From Plasmopara viticola (lineage: Eukaryota > Oomycota > Peronosporomycetes > Peronosporales > Peronosporaceae), in assembly GCA_001695595.3 (NCBI GenBank), contig MBPM02000035.1:186001-250000 (forward strand): a stretch of DNA of 64,000 nt, given 5' to 3'. The first letter of the stretch is position 1, and each line of letters starts with the position of its first letter. A program made the position numbers and the translations under genes. Below the pieces are notes generated by a model. It did not search any database. It saw only the letters and a list, made by a program, of their open reading frames with translations, and was not told the origin of the DNA. This document shows, piece after piece, positions 10,587 to 23,500 of the stretch.

Positions 10587-13500
10587 CTATATCGTGAATG
10601 AGATCTTCCTCGGTGGTATTAGTGAGTCCGCTCTTTTAAAAGCAATCGTGATGGGCCTTAATTGTGGCATTTAGGGCCAGGTAATTTGTGCTTGCTTTGT
10701 AAATTCTTGCCTAGAGATTCTAAGGGGTTGACGGTAGAAATCGCACTTTTAAAGCAAAGAAACTCCGGTCTCGGGATGGGATGATATTTGCCGAAATACG
10801 GAGAGATAAAAGCTCCACAACGGATTTGCTGTTGTTGCATACTAAAAAGCTGAGAGCTCAACAGCTCTCATAATGAAAAAAAAGCGGTGGTGGACTATTC
10901 GCAGTATAAGGTAGTGATAAGCTTGATGGATTTCGACCAGTCGAGTGCTTTGCGCGCCAGCTGATGATCGCGATTCTTTAAGTAGTAAAATGGTGCTCTT
11001 TGAGAGCAGCAAAAGAAAGTAAGCCTCTATTCGGTATGTCAATGAGACGATATAAATATCTCTATCACAAAATAATTATTTATAAATATTTGAACAGCCC
11101 GCAGATTTTTTTCTAATGTTTGACAAGTGTGACTTACCATTGGATGTGTGTGCGATTAAAAAAGCACTAGATCTGGATCGATTGTAAAGGTAGCCATTGA
11201 CGCTAGCCGCCCGTTTTTGCCGTTGGAGAGTCATTTTTCGATCCCTGGTGTGCGTGTGGTTTCTGCGGGAAGTCACGAAGAATCTTTTCTTACCGAAGGT
11301 AGATGAAATGATGACTTTGAAAGGTTCCTTAGCAGGTAGTTAAGTGTTGCTGTCAGCTCCGGCTACTAAAGACGCTACATAAAGTGCTTTGTAAGTGTAT
11401 ACACTTATGCTACTGCAAAGTTTAGCTAGACCATAAAAGAGCATTATTTAGGAGGTGGGGAACACAGCATTATTATCATTGGTTAACATACATATGCAAG
11501 TGGTCAATCTTTACATAAGATTGTTGAGCTGCAATATGTAATCATTGGTACCCCGCTATTGACAAAGGAATCTTGATGCAGAGATCATTGGCAGTTTGCT
11601 CGTTCGCTGTGTCACAATTGGCGCGCTTTAATCATAGGCGGTTCCAGAGCTTTCAAAGCTAGCATACCTCAAAAGCTAAAGTTATTGAAATTGGCCTTCA
11701 AAGCGATTTCTTCTTAATAAGCCCATACGATGCATGTTACGCCGGGTCTTTAAGACCCTAGAATATCATAAAAATTGATTCCTAACTTATCAGAGGAAAA
11801 GCGTCAGACGATGAAATTCTTATTCCTTCGCAAGATTGCAATACGTAGTACGGACGATGACCATTGCCGCAATAGTAATGTAAGCTCTTTGCTTAATAAG
11901 CAGAAGTTGACCTCAATAAATTTTCATTCACCACCGACTTTATGTGCTCGTACTTTAAATGGAAAGTGGCAACAAATTTATGCTTACTATAAGCTAAAAT
12001 AGTGTCGCGATGCTGCACAAAAACTGATTTAAAAAGCGACGTAACATGTATTGATAATTTGCACTGGATCCGGGTGACAATTATTGATTACTACTAAATT
12101 CAAAGGAAGTGATCGAATATACTCGTCTCGGGCTCCATATACGTAGCGGTAAGTCATGGAACTGTTTGGTGATACCACAAATGCTTCGAATACTAAGGCG
12201 GTTGTTCAGACAGCCTTTAATCGTTACGAGCTTTCGTCTAAGCAATTTTTGACGATAATTCCGACTATAGATGCTTGAGCAGATATTTGTCGGGGAAGGG
12301 TCTATTTTGGCCACCAAAGACAAGCTAATGGTCATGACAGCCAATAAAGTCTATGTTAACATCTACGATTGTGTATTACAAATTTTCTCCAGCTAAGTCT
12401 GGCTTGTATAACTCATGTAAATTGCGATCCGAATATCCATTTGAATCCACTTCCTTTCTATTTGCGGCAAAGGAACATTAGGATTGGTTATATGAGATCA
12501 GATCGAGTAACAAACTCGACGGGGGTTTGATAAGATGCCTTTCAAACTGGCAATTACCGTTTAGCTCTCGCCTGCATCCAGCCCGATACATCTCGCATTT
12601 GGCGTGCGAGTTTATACCTCTTACCTGGTTTTCCTGCTCACCTGCCATTTCTTAAATGCTTCATATCCCAGCCGAGAAATACATAAACTCAAGTATCTCA
12701 CATATCCCTCTTATTCGTTTCTTAGACAGTTTTTGTCAAGTAGCAACTTTTACAACAATCTTGTTCCGGTTAATTTGTTTCACTCACTCGGTGCACGACC
12801 TGATTGAATGATCGGCCCGGACCAAAAGTTGATAATATACATCTCCTCCTTGTTCTCACAGCCATCTCCAGGTCCATTTTCCTCTGACTTTACTGTGGCT
12901 TACTCACTAAAAGTTATGTATCGCTTCACTTCCGTTACGGCTGGATAATTTCAATGCGGCATTTACAATTTTTTTGCTTCAAACCTTCCTTTAGAAAATT
13001 CCTAATTTGAATCTACTTTGTTGACTCATGTTGGTTTATAATGACCCTCTAAGATATCAGGTTTCGCATTGGGTGCAGCCGTATCATGTACGTTGATCAA
13101 ATTTACATCAGAAGTCGGATTTGTTAAGCCCATCCGCTTTAAAATCTTTTCTTAAGCTTTTCTCGTGCCTTAGATCATCATCTAACGTCAGTCAATCACC
13201 TTTGCTAGCGGTATGCGTAACAGCTAAGTACTTTGTATTTTTTAACAGCTTGACGGTCAAATTTGATATTTCTTGCCCGCAATGCTGCATGCTGATTCAA
13301 AAGTTTCTTTACTCGAAGAGCTATTGACGAGTATAACAAATCAATTTTCAAACAAAAGCCCGTCTTGATGTAGTGAGGCTTTAACTGCGCATTGCGCTGA
13401 TGTTTTCGGCCTTTAATTGCATACCGCAATGCTTAAATTTTTTGATCGAGCGAAATTTTTTTTATGCCGATTAACACAGTATCACCGCCCGAGAAATCTT

Positions 13501-14639
13501 GATGGCTCAAGCTACAAAGCGTTGGCATCCTCTTTAGCGTGATTAAGCGCACCATAAAGATTGGAGATTTTCCCTAAATACGAATATGTGTCACATTAAG
13601 GGCAGGTATCGAGCGCCTCAGATCTTGCAGTTTATATACGTAGCGTCCGCTCTCAAGGCTGGAGTCAAATCGGCACCATTTTTTCGGTATGTCATCATTG
13701 TGCGCTGTCTCTTACTAAAAATGTGATTGATCGCTAGATATACATAAATTTGAGATTTAAATTATGTTCGATCACATCACTGGCTCTAATCGACAGAACT
13801 TGTATTTCGAATAGCTTTAAGTGACTGTCTGAGGACTTTGGTATGTTTCCATTAACAAATCTGCTTTTGCGTTTTCCTGGGCTGATATTAGGTGAAATCC
13901 AACGCAGTGTACCTTATAGAATGAGCTGCTTGTACTCTATCTAGCAGCTGTTTTTGAAGCACCAAGTATCATATTGTGCATAGTTTGTCTCACACATCAA
14001 TATACATTTCAGGTAGACTGTACCAGTAAGAACATGCGGGTACGTTCAACCGGTTCCGTAGAAATCATGTGATAACAATGTTGGATGTCTGATTGCGGGT
14101 CATCTTGTTTTACCAATATATAGATCCTCATGCTCGTCATTACCTTCTCCACCCAATATATTGCTGTACGACCAAGTTTCACTTGCACTTCGTTCCAGCT
14201 TTCAGCTCAGATAATTCTTGAATCCGCTGTTTGCTGCTCTCCATCAAGGACTTAAAAAATGAAATTTGCTCGGATTCGCTGTGCTATGCCTTTGCATTGC
14301 ACTTTAAGAAATCCCGCATCCGAAGCCGTAAGTTTCTCGTCGCTGGTCGTCGCGACCAGGTCGATGCCTCCGGCAGCTAACTGAAAAGATCAAGTCTGCA
14401 AAGTTCGTCTCTAAGATTAATGTCGACCCGGTTTACAGCTGGAATACCGCACTTTCTAGTCTATCGACGCTCTGACTTTGCTTCTTAAAGCTCATACAAC
14501 GGCTTAGCTCTCATTTATTCTAGCGCACGATGTCAGATCACGGTAGGCTGTTGCACTTGGCCTCACCGCTCAGCTACTTGATCACTACAATCGACATTTG
14601 AGCCCTCATTATAGCAGACCGTGAAATAAACCTCATTCA

Positions 14640-15280
14640 TTGCGGCTTTGTACGTCTAGAAAGGTAGACAGAACAAATCCGTGGCCGTACATCATCTCAG
14701 GGCTAAAGACGGGTGGTTAAACATTTCGGTGTGATTCTATCACGTGTGTACGCGTCTAGAAAATAATCAGGATGGATCTGTGACCGTACAGCTTTACAGC
14801 TTTGATAGAAAAATTATATGCTTAGTTGTGGCCTTACTGCAAGTACGCAGGTCGAATTAGATAGACAGGACGGATTTATTTTGCCATTAAGCGTCTCTAC
14901 GCTTCAAAACGCGATTATACGCTTAGTCGTTTCTTCATTGCAACTGGGTAACAGGCGGAATAGCTCTGTGGTCTTATGGCGTTTCAGCGCTTTAAGATAG
15001 CGATAATACGCTGAGGTGCTGCTCCATCTCGTCTGTATAAATCAAAAAGATAGACAGGGCGAATTTGTGGCCGTACAGCATCTCGGCGATTCAAACGAGT
15101 GATTATACGTTTAGATGTAGCTCTGTTGCGTCTGAGCACGTCTGGCAAGATAGGCAGGACAAAAATGTGGTCGTACATCATATCAGCATTTCTAAAGAGT
15201 GGTTTTATGTTAATTTTTGACTCTTTTGCGTCTGTGCATGTCTAGAAAGATATACAAGACTGATCTGTGGCATCTCGATT
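14640..15280 (+). repeat. ~100-bp tandem repeat (satellite-like), about 6 units
   Basis: A unit of about 95-103 bp recurs with boundaries near 14646, 14749, 14850, 14951, 15046, 15147 and a partial unit from 15244. Each unit contains variants of 'gtctagaaagatagacaggacga', 'tctgtggccgtacagcatctc', 'gattatacgcttag' and 'tgcgtctgtgcac'. Units are diverged, with those around 15046-15243 most alike. The array ends where the left Copia LTR begins. No ORF runs through it. Confidence 0.75.
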
Positions 15281-15290
15281 GAAAAGATTA

Positions 15291-15628
15291 GGTCGGACGC
15301 AGAGGATTAAAACGAAGACGGCTTCGATTAAAGGGGTAAGACCTAGAGTGATATAATTTACACTTAGTTTGCACTATTGCTACATATAATCTCTCTCGAA
15401 TTTTTTACATGCGCAGCTAAAAAGATCATTCGGGAATGTTCTGTACCCACTATGATACTACTGAGAATCCATAAGCAAGGGTTGTGTACCCACACCCAGT
15501 TTCCGTGTTGTGCCCGTCTGCTTCGACGCCGCCTTTGCATGGACTTGGACCAACGAACCAGTTGCTACCAATGTAGCGGTTACCCTTTTATAAACATGCA
15601 AAACATGCACATAACACACAGCCGCAGC
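15291..15628 (-). repeat. left (3') LTR of the Copia element
   Basis: Aligns with 19469-19733. Shared landmarks include 'acgaagacggctt', 'ggtaagacc', 'gctacatat..tctc' and, at the far end, 'atgcaaaacatgcacataa' followed by 'gccgcagc'. The two copies differ by many substitutions and by indels (338 versus 265 bp), so the insertion is old. Exact ends are uncertain by some bases. Confidence 0.7.
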
Positions 15629-15799
15629 ATCGTCTTCAGCACTCTTTCTCGATGTGTGCGCGTGTAATCGGCCGTCTTACGTCGCTAGACACAAACCAAA
15701 GACGAAGCTTGCATAATTGACTCGCCCGCGCGCCTTCGACAGCCTGTCCACTATCATCTCGTTCGTTGGTGTGTACTCAAGCATGACGACACCCTATTC

Positions 15800-18700
15800 C
15801 GTCTTTCCATGCATGAAGTGGTACCAAATGTCGATATGCTTGGTTTGCGCGTGGAAGATCGGATTCTTTGCAAACGCGATGTAGCCTTAATTGTCTTGAT
15901 GAATTGTCTTTGGTCTTCCTATGACACAGCCCATATTGTCAGGCCACACCGCCTCATGAGTCCCCGAGTGCAGCGCCATGTACTCCGCCTCGGTGCTTGG
16001 TGTCGCTACCGCAGGTTGCCGCTTGAACTTTCACGATACCACGCTGCCATAAAAGAAGAAACGAATCCTGTCGTGGATCGGCGCAAATTCGAGTCGCTTG
16101 CCCACGCTGCATCCGCAAAGTCCAGTATCTCTCCCTTGTTCTTCCAGTTGAACACGATGCAGTAAATGGCCGCTATATATGCTGCCCACCGTGCCGATCT
16201 CAGTACTTGGCCACCTTGCCCACTGCGTGCGCAATATCGGTGTTGCGACATACATCAGTGCACTGACCAGCTTGCGATCTGGCCACTTGAGAGCAAACTT
16301 TTCGTCGTTTCGAAGCTGGATTGGCTTCATGTCCTCGTATGCTAATGTGTGCACCTCATTAAACTCGTCGAGGTCAAACTTCTCGGGCAGTCGTTTGCTG
16401 TACGCGCGCTGATTCATGTGGCACCTAATCGCACCATACCTCGAGCCCGAGGCAGAACTTGAGCGGTCCCAACTCTTGTGACTGAATCCGCTCCTAAGCG
16501 TGCGCTTGGTAGCGTCGATGTGCTCTTGTGCCCGCGCGAAGAGCATCAAATCGTCAATGAGGAGGATGACATACTTAGCTCTAAGGGCCTCACGTAGATG
16601 CACAGAGCGGCTGTCGTACGCTTGCATCCTTGCTATTAAATGTGCGCATCGAGTTGATTGTTTCATTAACGAGCCGCCTGCTTTGTGCCTAACAGCACCT
16701 TGCGCACTAGACACTTTTTGTTCGGACGCCGTGCATCCTCGACGCCGCCAGGCTGATCCATGTAGAACGCCTGCTCGAATTTGCCATACAGTAACGCAGT
16801 GTCGACGTCGTCATCTCTATCGTCAGGTCTTGTTTGGCTGCGAGGGCTGATGCGCTCTACCGGCGCAAACGTCTCGAGGTAGTTCACTTCTGGCGGATGG
16901 GTGAGACCCTTGACAACTAACCGCGCCTTAAATTTGACAGTCTTGCCACTCGGCTCGCACATTTTCGGAAGACCCAGTTGAATCCTGTTGCCTCCTTGTC
17001 GCTTGGTAGATCCACGAGCGTTCACGTCTAGAGATTGGATCTCACTTTTTATCGCGCGTAACCACTCATCTTCGTGCTTGCTTCACAGCAGTTGATCTAA
17101 CGTTGACGCAATTTTGCCGTCAACTTCAGCGCCGAAGTAGTACAACGCGTCGTTTTGGCTTCGTGTCGTCCAGACTGAACTCACTGCGCCGCAGGTTTGG
17201 AAGCTCATGCTCTTGCGTATCGTCACTTGCTTTCTGCGCATCATTTACAGATGCGACTTGTTTTCGCCGTCGCATCCTGGTATAATCGATATTTGTGTCG
17301 GCACAGCACCGCTCGGTCGCTCGTTCAGTTTCTCTTCGACGCGTGTCGGCGTCGCTCTCCGTCCCGTTGGTAAAGTCTGATAAATCCCCATTGCTGTAGC
17401 ATCACACGATTCTTAGTCGAGCTTGTCATCTCCCATGATGTCGATCAAACTTGGCGCACTCTGTGCGCGCTGTTATCGTTGGCGCGTCCTCCACAAACGT
17501 CACGCTGCGCAAAAATTACGATCGCACCCGTGTTGGTATCCAGTGGTCGTTAAGTCTTGCGCTGATTCAAGTAAACAAGCAACAGACAGCGCACGCCGTA
17601 TTTGTCGAGCTTCCCCCGCGTTGCCTTGGCCACGTACACATTGCACTGGCTGCCGAAATTGTACCTGGGCTAATTGCGTGACTTGCGCCTTAAAACGAGC
17701 TCAAACGGGCTGGCGTTTGGACTCGATGTGCTTGGCATTGCGTTGCGATTGTTCACAAATGCCATTTAAGCTTCGCACCAGTAGACCTTGTTAATCTTGA
17801 CCTTACTCAGCATGCAGCGAGCCATCTAAATCAACGCGCAATTCATGCGCTCCGCAATGCCATTTTGATCCGTTTGTATAGCTGGTGAACTCTTGTTTGG
17901 TCCTATTCTGCTTAGAGAAGTTTTCTAGCTTCGCGTTGCAATATTCGCCGTCATTGTCGCTGCGCAGTACCTTGGCGTCAATATTTTAATATCGCACTTG
18001 AGCTTGATGTCGTGGTAGCATCCCATGAACGCCTCCGGCACATCGCTCGTATTGCGAGTAGATCGTCGCAAAGCGACTCCGTATCGTAATGAAAGTTTCC
18101 ACGCAGCGATATCTTGACTTAGACGATGGTGAGATTGAATTCAGTACGTCTGAGCACACTAAGCTGTCTACGTGGAGGCTCTCCCTCGCAATAGAACCCG
18201 CTTCGATTCTTTTCGAACGGTTTTCACACTTGTTTGGCCGTCGTACACAACGCTCGCGTCTATGCATTCGCCACTGTGTGGCCGTTCTTGATTAGTTTGT
18301 ATACCGTTGAGTCGGAAACGTACCCGAGCCGGCGGTGCCACAGCTCGGCTTTGTTCTCGACTGTGTGGCACTTGGCGCCCAACATCCAGCATGAGAATAC
18401 CACGCTGCGAATCGGGCTACAGTCCGTTCGTCTTGTTTAACGATGCAGCCATTACGGGAGATCCCAGCCTTAGTCGCTGCCGCAGTCAGCGAAAATTGGT
18501 TCTTCGTCAGGCCTTCCACGTGTAGTGCGTCTTCAAGCCACGCTTTGTCCATCTGCTGCCGTTTCAGATGCACAGCGTCACCGTGCGTTAACCGAGCAAC
18601 TTCAATCGTGTGCTGCTTCTTATGCTCTACATGTTGTCGCTTCCACGTACTTCATGGTTCATGCACATGTGCGCGATGGCGTCGCTGTCCATGATCCAGC

Positions 18701-19450
18701 AGTCACCCGCGTTTTTTCGGTGGCGTTAATTGCCACGTTTGAGAGGACTTCATATTGGCTTTCGTTGCCGCCGTTGCCATTAGTCTTTGCCTATCAATTA
18801 CGTGCGTAGTGCCCGTGCTTCCTCCAGTTATAACTTTTAACATCTGCTCCCTTCTTGCGCTGATCGCTTCTTTTCTAACCAAATTGGCGCTTCCGCGTTG
18901 CTTGCTCACATGAAGCACTATCTCGATCCCAATGCGCTACGTCTTTTTCTTAAGCACCTTTCGCACCTCCAACGCGATGAGATTGCCCACGAGGTCGCTG
19001 AATTTGAACTGATTCAAACTCATGTGAAACGTCTACCCCGGGTTCTCGTACGACACTGACAGGCTGCGCAGAATCGTCGTGCACACGTCCTTCTCACATG
19101 GCCCGCAATCCACGCTCTTCATCTAGAGCACTAGTCGGTCCAACTCCTTTTCACGTCTGTTGTCGTGTAATTGAACGACGTGAACTTCTCTCGAGCCATA
19201 GCCGGCTCGCCTTGTCCTCTGTTTGGTGGAACCCCTCCGGTGCTGCCCATATTTCCTGAGCACTGGAATAATTAATGACTTGTACTAGCTGAGAATATTC
19301 AGGCTGAGCACAATTCCCGCGTATGCTAGCTGTTCTTTTGCTGCTGTGACGCCCACTCCACTAAGAACCCGACCCCAAAGTTTAGATACCTCTTCATCTT
19401 TAACGCCCAGAGCGCGTAGTTTGAGCCGTCGAACGGTTCTATTGGACTCA
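15800..19450 (-). pseudogene. broken Copia gag-pol coding region
   Basis: The longest surviving frames are 16031-16714 (RT end to RNase H, read in shifting frames) and 16666-17025 (RT start, with DQPGG and LGTKQA). These give the family but not a working protein. Frameshifts separate gag, protease, integrase, RT and RNase H. Confidence 0.85.
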
Positions 19451-19468
19451 CAACCTCTTGAATAGCTG

Positions 19469-19733
19469 GGTTGGATGCAGGGGGTAAAGACGAAGACGGC
19501 TTGTAATCAGAGAGGTAAGACCAAAAGCGATATATTTAAAACTTACTTCGCATTACTGATACATATGGGCTTTCTCGATCATCTATGTGAGCCCATTAGC
19601 ACCCCACCCTATTTTAGCGTTGAATATGTCCGTTCTAAAGACGCCTTTACTTGCAATGCAGTCTAGCCGTTCTACCGATAAACCAGTTGTCATCGCTTTT
19701 TGAAAAATGCAAAACATGCACATAAGCCGCAGC
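19469..19733 (-). repeat. right (5') LTR of the Copia element
   Basis: Partner of 15291-15628. Gag starts only a few tens of bases inside it on the minus strand, which fits a 5' LTR. A primer-binding site could not be recognised with confidence. Confidence 0.7.
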
Positions 19734-20329
19734 GTAACCTTTAACAACCGAACCACCAGAAGCTTTTTGGTTCTATCAAATATACAACGGTCAAATTTTT
19801 TATTAATAATTGAAGCTCCATTGGAAGTAATGTAGTGGAAGTATCCGTGCTTGTGGTTTTCTTTATCTGCTTTGAGCTTGTTAAATACGCCTTGGTGGTT
19901 AATTACTGCGACTTGGTTATCTTCGCTCTAAACCAGGTAGCTTAAGGCTGCCAAATTGAGGCGGCTAATTCTCGTGGAAACTTCTATTTGATCTCGAATC
20001 TGACAATATATGACAAGCTGTCGATATTTGCTGTAAATAAGATAGCTAGAAGCATGCCACAAAACGACATTTGTGGTGAAGTTTGCTTGTGGAATTAGCA
20101 AAAATTACGATAAGTATTGTGGGGCCGATCAGATATTATAGATAGACAGGAAGTTGTCAGCATTTAGCTCATAATTTATCCAACCGCAAATTTCTAGTGG
20201 AAAGCGAAAATCGGGCAAAAGGGTCAGTGGCCATTTATACTTCTTTTGATTGCCCAGACCCTGAAGCCTATGATATAGGCTTCACCTAATTTGATTATAA
20301 TTTTAATTTATTTCAATCGAATCTACTTG
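19734..20329. other. spacer between Copia element and tRNA gene
   Basis: AT-rich and non-coding; nothing recognised. Confidence 0.5.
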
Positions 20330-20402
20330 GCTCGCGTGGCCCAATGGATACGGCGCTGCCCTCCTAAGGCAGAGATTGCGGGTTCAAGTCCCGCCGTGAG
20401 TA
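20330..20402 (+). tRNA. tRNA-Arg (anticodon CCU)
   Basis: A 73-base cloverleaf folds fully: a 7-bp acceptor stem (GCTCGCG with CGTGAGT, two G-U pairs), D stem GCC/GGC, anticodon stem CTGCC/GGCAG with loop CTCCTAA giving anticodon CCT, a 5-base variable loop, and T stem GCGGG/CCCGC with loop TTCAAGT. The discriminator is A, no intron is present, and CCA is not encoded, as in eukaryotes. Internal box A (TGGCCCAATGG, 20337-20347) and box B (GGTTCAAGTCC, 20381-20391) match Pol III promoters. It decodes AGG. It appears intact amid decayed transposons. Confidence 0.96.
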
Positions 20403-20405
20403 GAC

Positions 20406-20411
20406 TTTTTT
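20406..20411 (+). terminator. Pol III T-run terminator
   Basis: Six consecutive T residues start four bases after the tRNA discriminator base, the usual position for Pol III termination. Confidence 0.85.
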
Positions 20412-20469
20412 CTCATCTTTTCCCAAAAGCTTTCTAAAACTATACTGCTACAGTTTCGATAAGCATGAG

Positions 20470-20522
20470 ATAGTCATGTTGAATCTGTGTGCGTAGATAG
20501 CTCATGGAATCAACATGACTAT
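20470..20522. repeat. 13-bp inverted repeat (hairpin 1)
   Basis: Perfect arms atagtcatgttga (20470-20482) and its complement (20510-20522), loop of 27 bases. A second small inverted repeat (catgag/ctcatg) overlaps it. It abuts hairpin 2 directly. Confidence 0.7.
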
Positions 20523-20577
20523 TACATTGTTAGATACTGTATACATATATACTTATACATAAGTATCTAACAATGTA
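20523..20577. repeat. 16-bp inverted repeat (hairpin 2)
   Basis: Perfect arms tacattgttagatact (20523-20538) and its complement (20562-20577) around a 23-base TA-rich loop. It begins at the base after hairpin 1 ends. It may be a MITE-like remnant or a structured transcript; function unknown. Confidence 0.75.
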
Positions 20578-23500
20578 TGTGTTTCAGTTGTCTAGTGTAA
20601 TCAATTGATATTAATATCACTCACTTATTACTTGATAACTCACTCATTGTTTTCATCAAAAAAGATTTTTTTCATAAGATATTCAATGACATCCTCTCCC
20701 CTACTTTTTTTCAATTGTTGAGCAAACAATATAAACCATATGTTGCCGTCCATCGTTGGTGCACCAATCTAAAAATGATAAAGTAGCATGGATTATTTGG
20801 ATCATTGTGGTCATGGCTGCTCCATAAGCAGCTAGTGAGATCCGCTGTACCCACAAAGAATCTTCAGTACAACTTTTGGGCCTTGAATGGTAATCTAAAT
20901 GCAAACAGAGCTATCAGAAAGAGTAATAAGTCTGTACAACATCTCTTTGTGTACACTCTCGACGTAATTTTTGTAAAATAGCTCGCCGTCTCACGATGCT
21001 TGCGGCTCAACAAGGTACTATAAAAATTCTATTTTATCATTGTCGGGAGCTGCGTTAAAATATAAAACTGTCGATAAGGCTTATTATATACTCAAAAATA
21101 ATTATAACGCAGTAGAGCCATGATACAGCGATTAATGACTTTTTTAAGCGCCAAGATGTTGTGCGGCCACAGATCAATCCCATCAATATTTCTAGACGTC
21201 CGAGAATGCAATAGGGTCATACGTCAGGCAACTTGAGCTCTATCATCTTGCGCTGACGTTGAATGTTCATGCGTATATATAAATTTAATTAAATTAGTTC
21301 CAGATTTTATAGAAAAAAATATTTTTAATATGAGAAGCAGAAAATTTGGCCGTAATAACAATTTTGGAAACTACGATTATAGCGATTACACTATTTCTCG
21401 ACAGTCAAATATCAATTTATGAGTATTTTGAAAATATCTTCCAGACACAGGCTCAGAATTTACAAGAAAAAGCTGTTATGTTTTAAGGCTGGCTTATTGC
21501 TAAACAAGGCTGTCAGTTTTAGCGTTTGGCGGGAACCTCTCCGAAATTCATTCATATTGAGAAACATCGAACATACCACTTGAGATACAAAGCCGCTGTA
21601 ATAGTTACGGTAGCAACTGAGTCGCTTATCAAGAGTTAAACGTAAAAGCATAGCACATAATTATATAAACTAGTCGATAAACTGCAGCCTATTGCAATCT
21701 TCGATCCTTTACAATCAGAACTAGCAATCAGCCGTTCACCGGAAGATCCTTACCACCTCGCTTGCCTCCTCTGTTCATTGTGCATATAGACCACCTGGCT
21801 TCGATTGGATACAACTCTCCGCCTGCACGTGTAAACTATCAACTTGATCCCTCTCACAGATTTTAAAATAGACCGACACATCTACCCGCTTCTGTCAAAC
21901 GCGGAGTTCGCGCTGTTTGTTGACTTGTAAGGGCCCAAAGAGGCATTAGCATTTGCAGTGCATCCGCCGGGAATGCATCGAGGCATCTAAGCGCTACACG
22001 CAAACTCAAAGCTTCAGGGGCAGCATGCTCAGGTAGCTCCAGCAGTAGCTCCTAGTGTGCAATGAAATCCAAGGTTTCACGTGAGGAAGACCGTTATTTT
22101 TCTTATGCATTAAAGATGTAAATACGACCGCAAAGTGGCCATGATCCCAGGAGCATAGCGATCACATTTTCTTACCACTGCAGCCAAGCTTAAAGCTAAG
22201 CAATCGTCCATGGAACCTAATTGTTTATGAATTTAAGACTCATGAAAAATGAGCATAGAGCAACGTTTCTTCTGATTAGCTTTGATTTTCCCAGCGCTTA
22301 CACTCCTTGTCTGCAAGCAAGAAAAGTGCGATCTCAACGAATATATCCATGATAAAGGTAGTTGACGGATTCTGTAACATCCCGAACAAGTCGATGTTAA
22401 CGTGGCTATGCACTGCTTAAGGACAAGGCCTGGCTTGCCCCGAGTCATAAGCGCGCAGGTAGTAACGATGAGAAAGAAGATTTAGATATCTCATGATGAG
22501 AAGTCAGTCACAAACAAGCTTGCATCGCTGAAATTCTGACGTTGAATTGATTCTTTAAGCGGGCCCGCGGACTTAAGTACATTCCAAATGAATTCGTCGG
22601 GCAAAGCAACATACGCTGTTATGGCTGCAGCGAGTAAGAGGGCATGATATATAAGCGTTTGACCTTCTCCTCGACCAAGAGTTCTGAAAGAACGTTGACC
22701 GTGCTCTCAGAACGAGAAGAGTGCCGATCACCAAAGGAGCAGTGCATTTTTTCGAGGAATATCTGAGCCCCTACCATGGGTGTGTGCTTGAAATACACCA
22801 TAAAGCTTAGCCCGTGAAAGCTTTTAAGCTTTGAGAAATATACTCCGGCTGCTGATTGAGCACACAAGTCTTCATGATATAAATAAACAATTCAAATATT
22901 AGTCAAATACGGCACGTCGAGAAATTTGCGCGCTGGTAAGTGATTGCAGTCAGCCAAACAGATTGACTGATGCGTTAGGAAAAAGCAGCAGGAATAAGTT
23001 TGACTGAGTTCCGTAAGTCAAAGTATACCTGGCTGTAAAATTGATATTTTCGGCAGCTTGGAATAACTCCTTATCCTTGAGTTTGACAAGTACGACTTGA
23101 TTTTGAAGATCATGTATTTAAAATAGTACGAGACCTTTATCGATTAGCAAGGCAAGGTCATAAGTGTCTGCCACATATTTATATGCAGCACGGCTTCAAT
23201 GAGTCATCGTTCCACCTATGCGATGCGTACAGCCTTAAGAAATGAGCCTGGGCAGGTACACACCTGTAATGATGCGGAGTGTCAAAAGTACTGACATCTC
23301 CACGAAGGTATTCATGACGTCGTTTCTTATCGTAGAAGCAAGCCCCACCAACACCACCGGCTCTCGAAGACACTAACAATAGCGGGTTTCATGGATCCTT
23401 AAGTGTGCCAACGGCAGCGAATAGCAGGGCTACAGAAGACAGTGTGGATTGCATATCTCCAAAATCGATCGGAAAACATACTCCCGCAAGCGGGCAATTT

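Larger units (their letters stand above)
9248..14639. other. gene-poor stretch upstream of the tandem repeat
   Basis: No convincing gene. It contains dispersed repeat copy D4 near 9.9 kb and a 64-codon minus-strand ORF at 10392-10586, listed separately. The remainder is AT-rich sequence with many stops in every frame and short accidental ORFs. Confidence 0.5.
15291..19733 (-). mobile_element. degenerate Ty1/Copia LTR retrotransposon
   Basis: A full element order is readable on the minus strand between two LTRs, but it is broken by many frameshifts and stops. Gag begins near 19450 with the Copia signature FDGSNYALW. The protease core WIMDSDAIAHMC (the usual DSG has become DSD) lies near 18630-18700. 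Integrase with RSDNDGEY lies near 17940-17970. Reverse transcriptase lies at about 16400-17100, including the active-site region IDDLMLF. RNase H lies at about 15950-16250 with STEAEYMAL and DFADAAWASD. The order gag-PR-INT-RT-RH is diagnostic of Copia. It cannot encode an intact polyprotein. Confidence 0.9.

Noticed and set aside
12604..12807. ORF with a signal-peptide-like N-terminus
   Set aside because: The frame begins with GTG, not ATG, and has no further features; a hydrophobic start can arise by chance in AT-rich DNA.
22619..22867. Minus-strand ORF considered as an effector-domain relic
   Set aside because: The resemblance to helical effector repeats was too loose and no second motif supported it.
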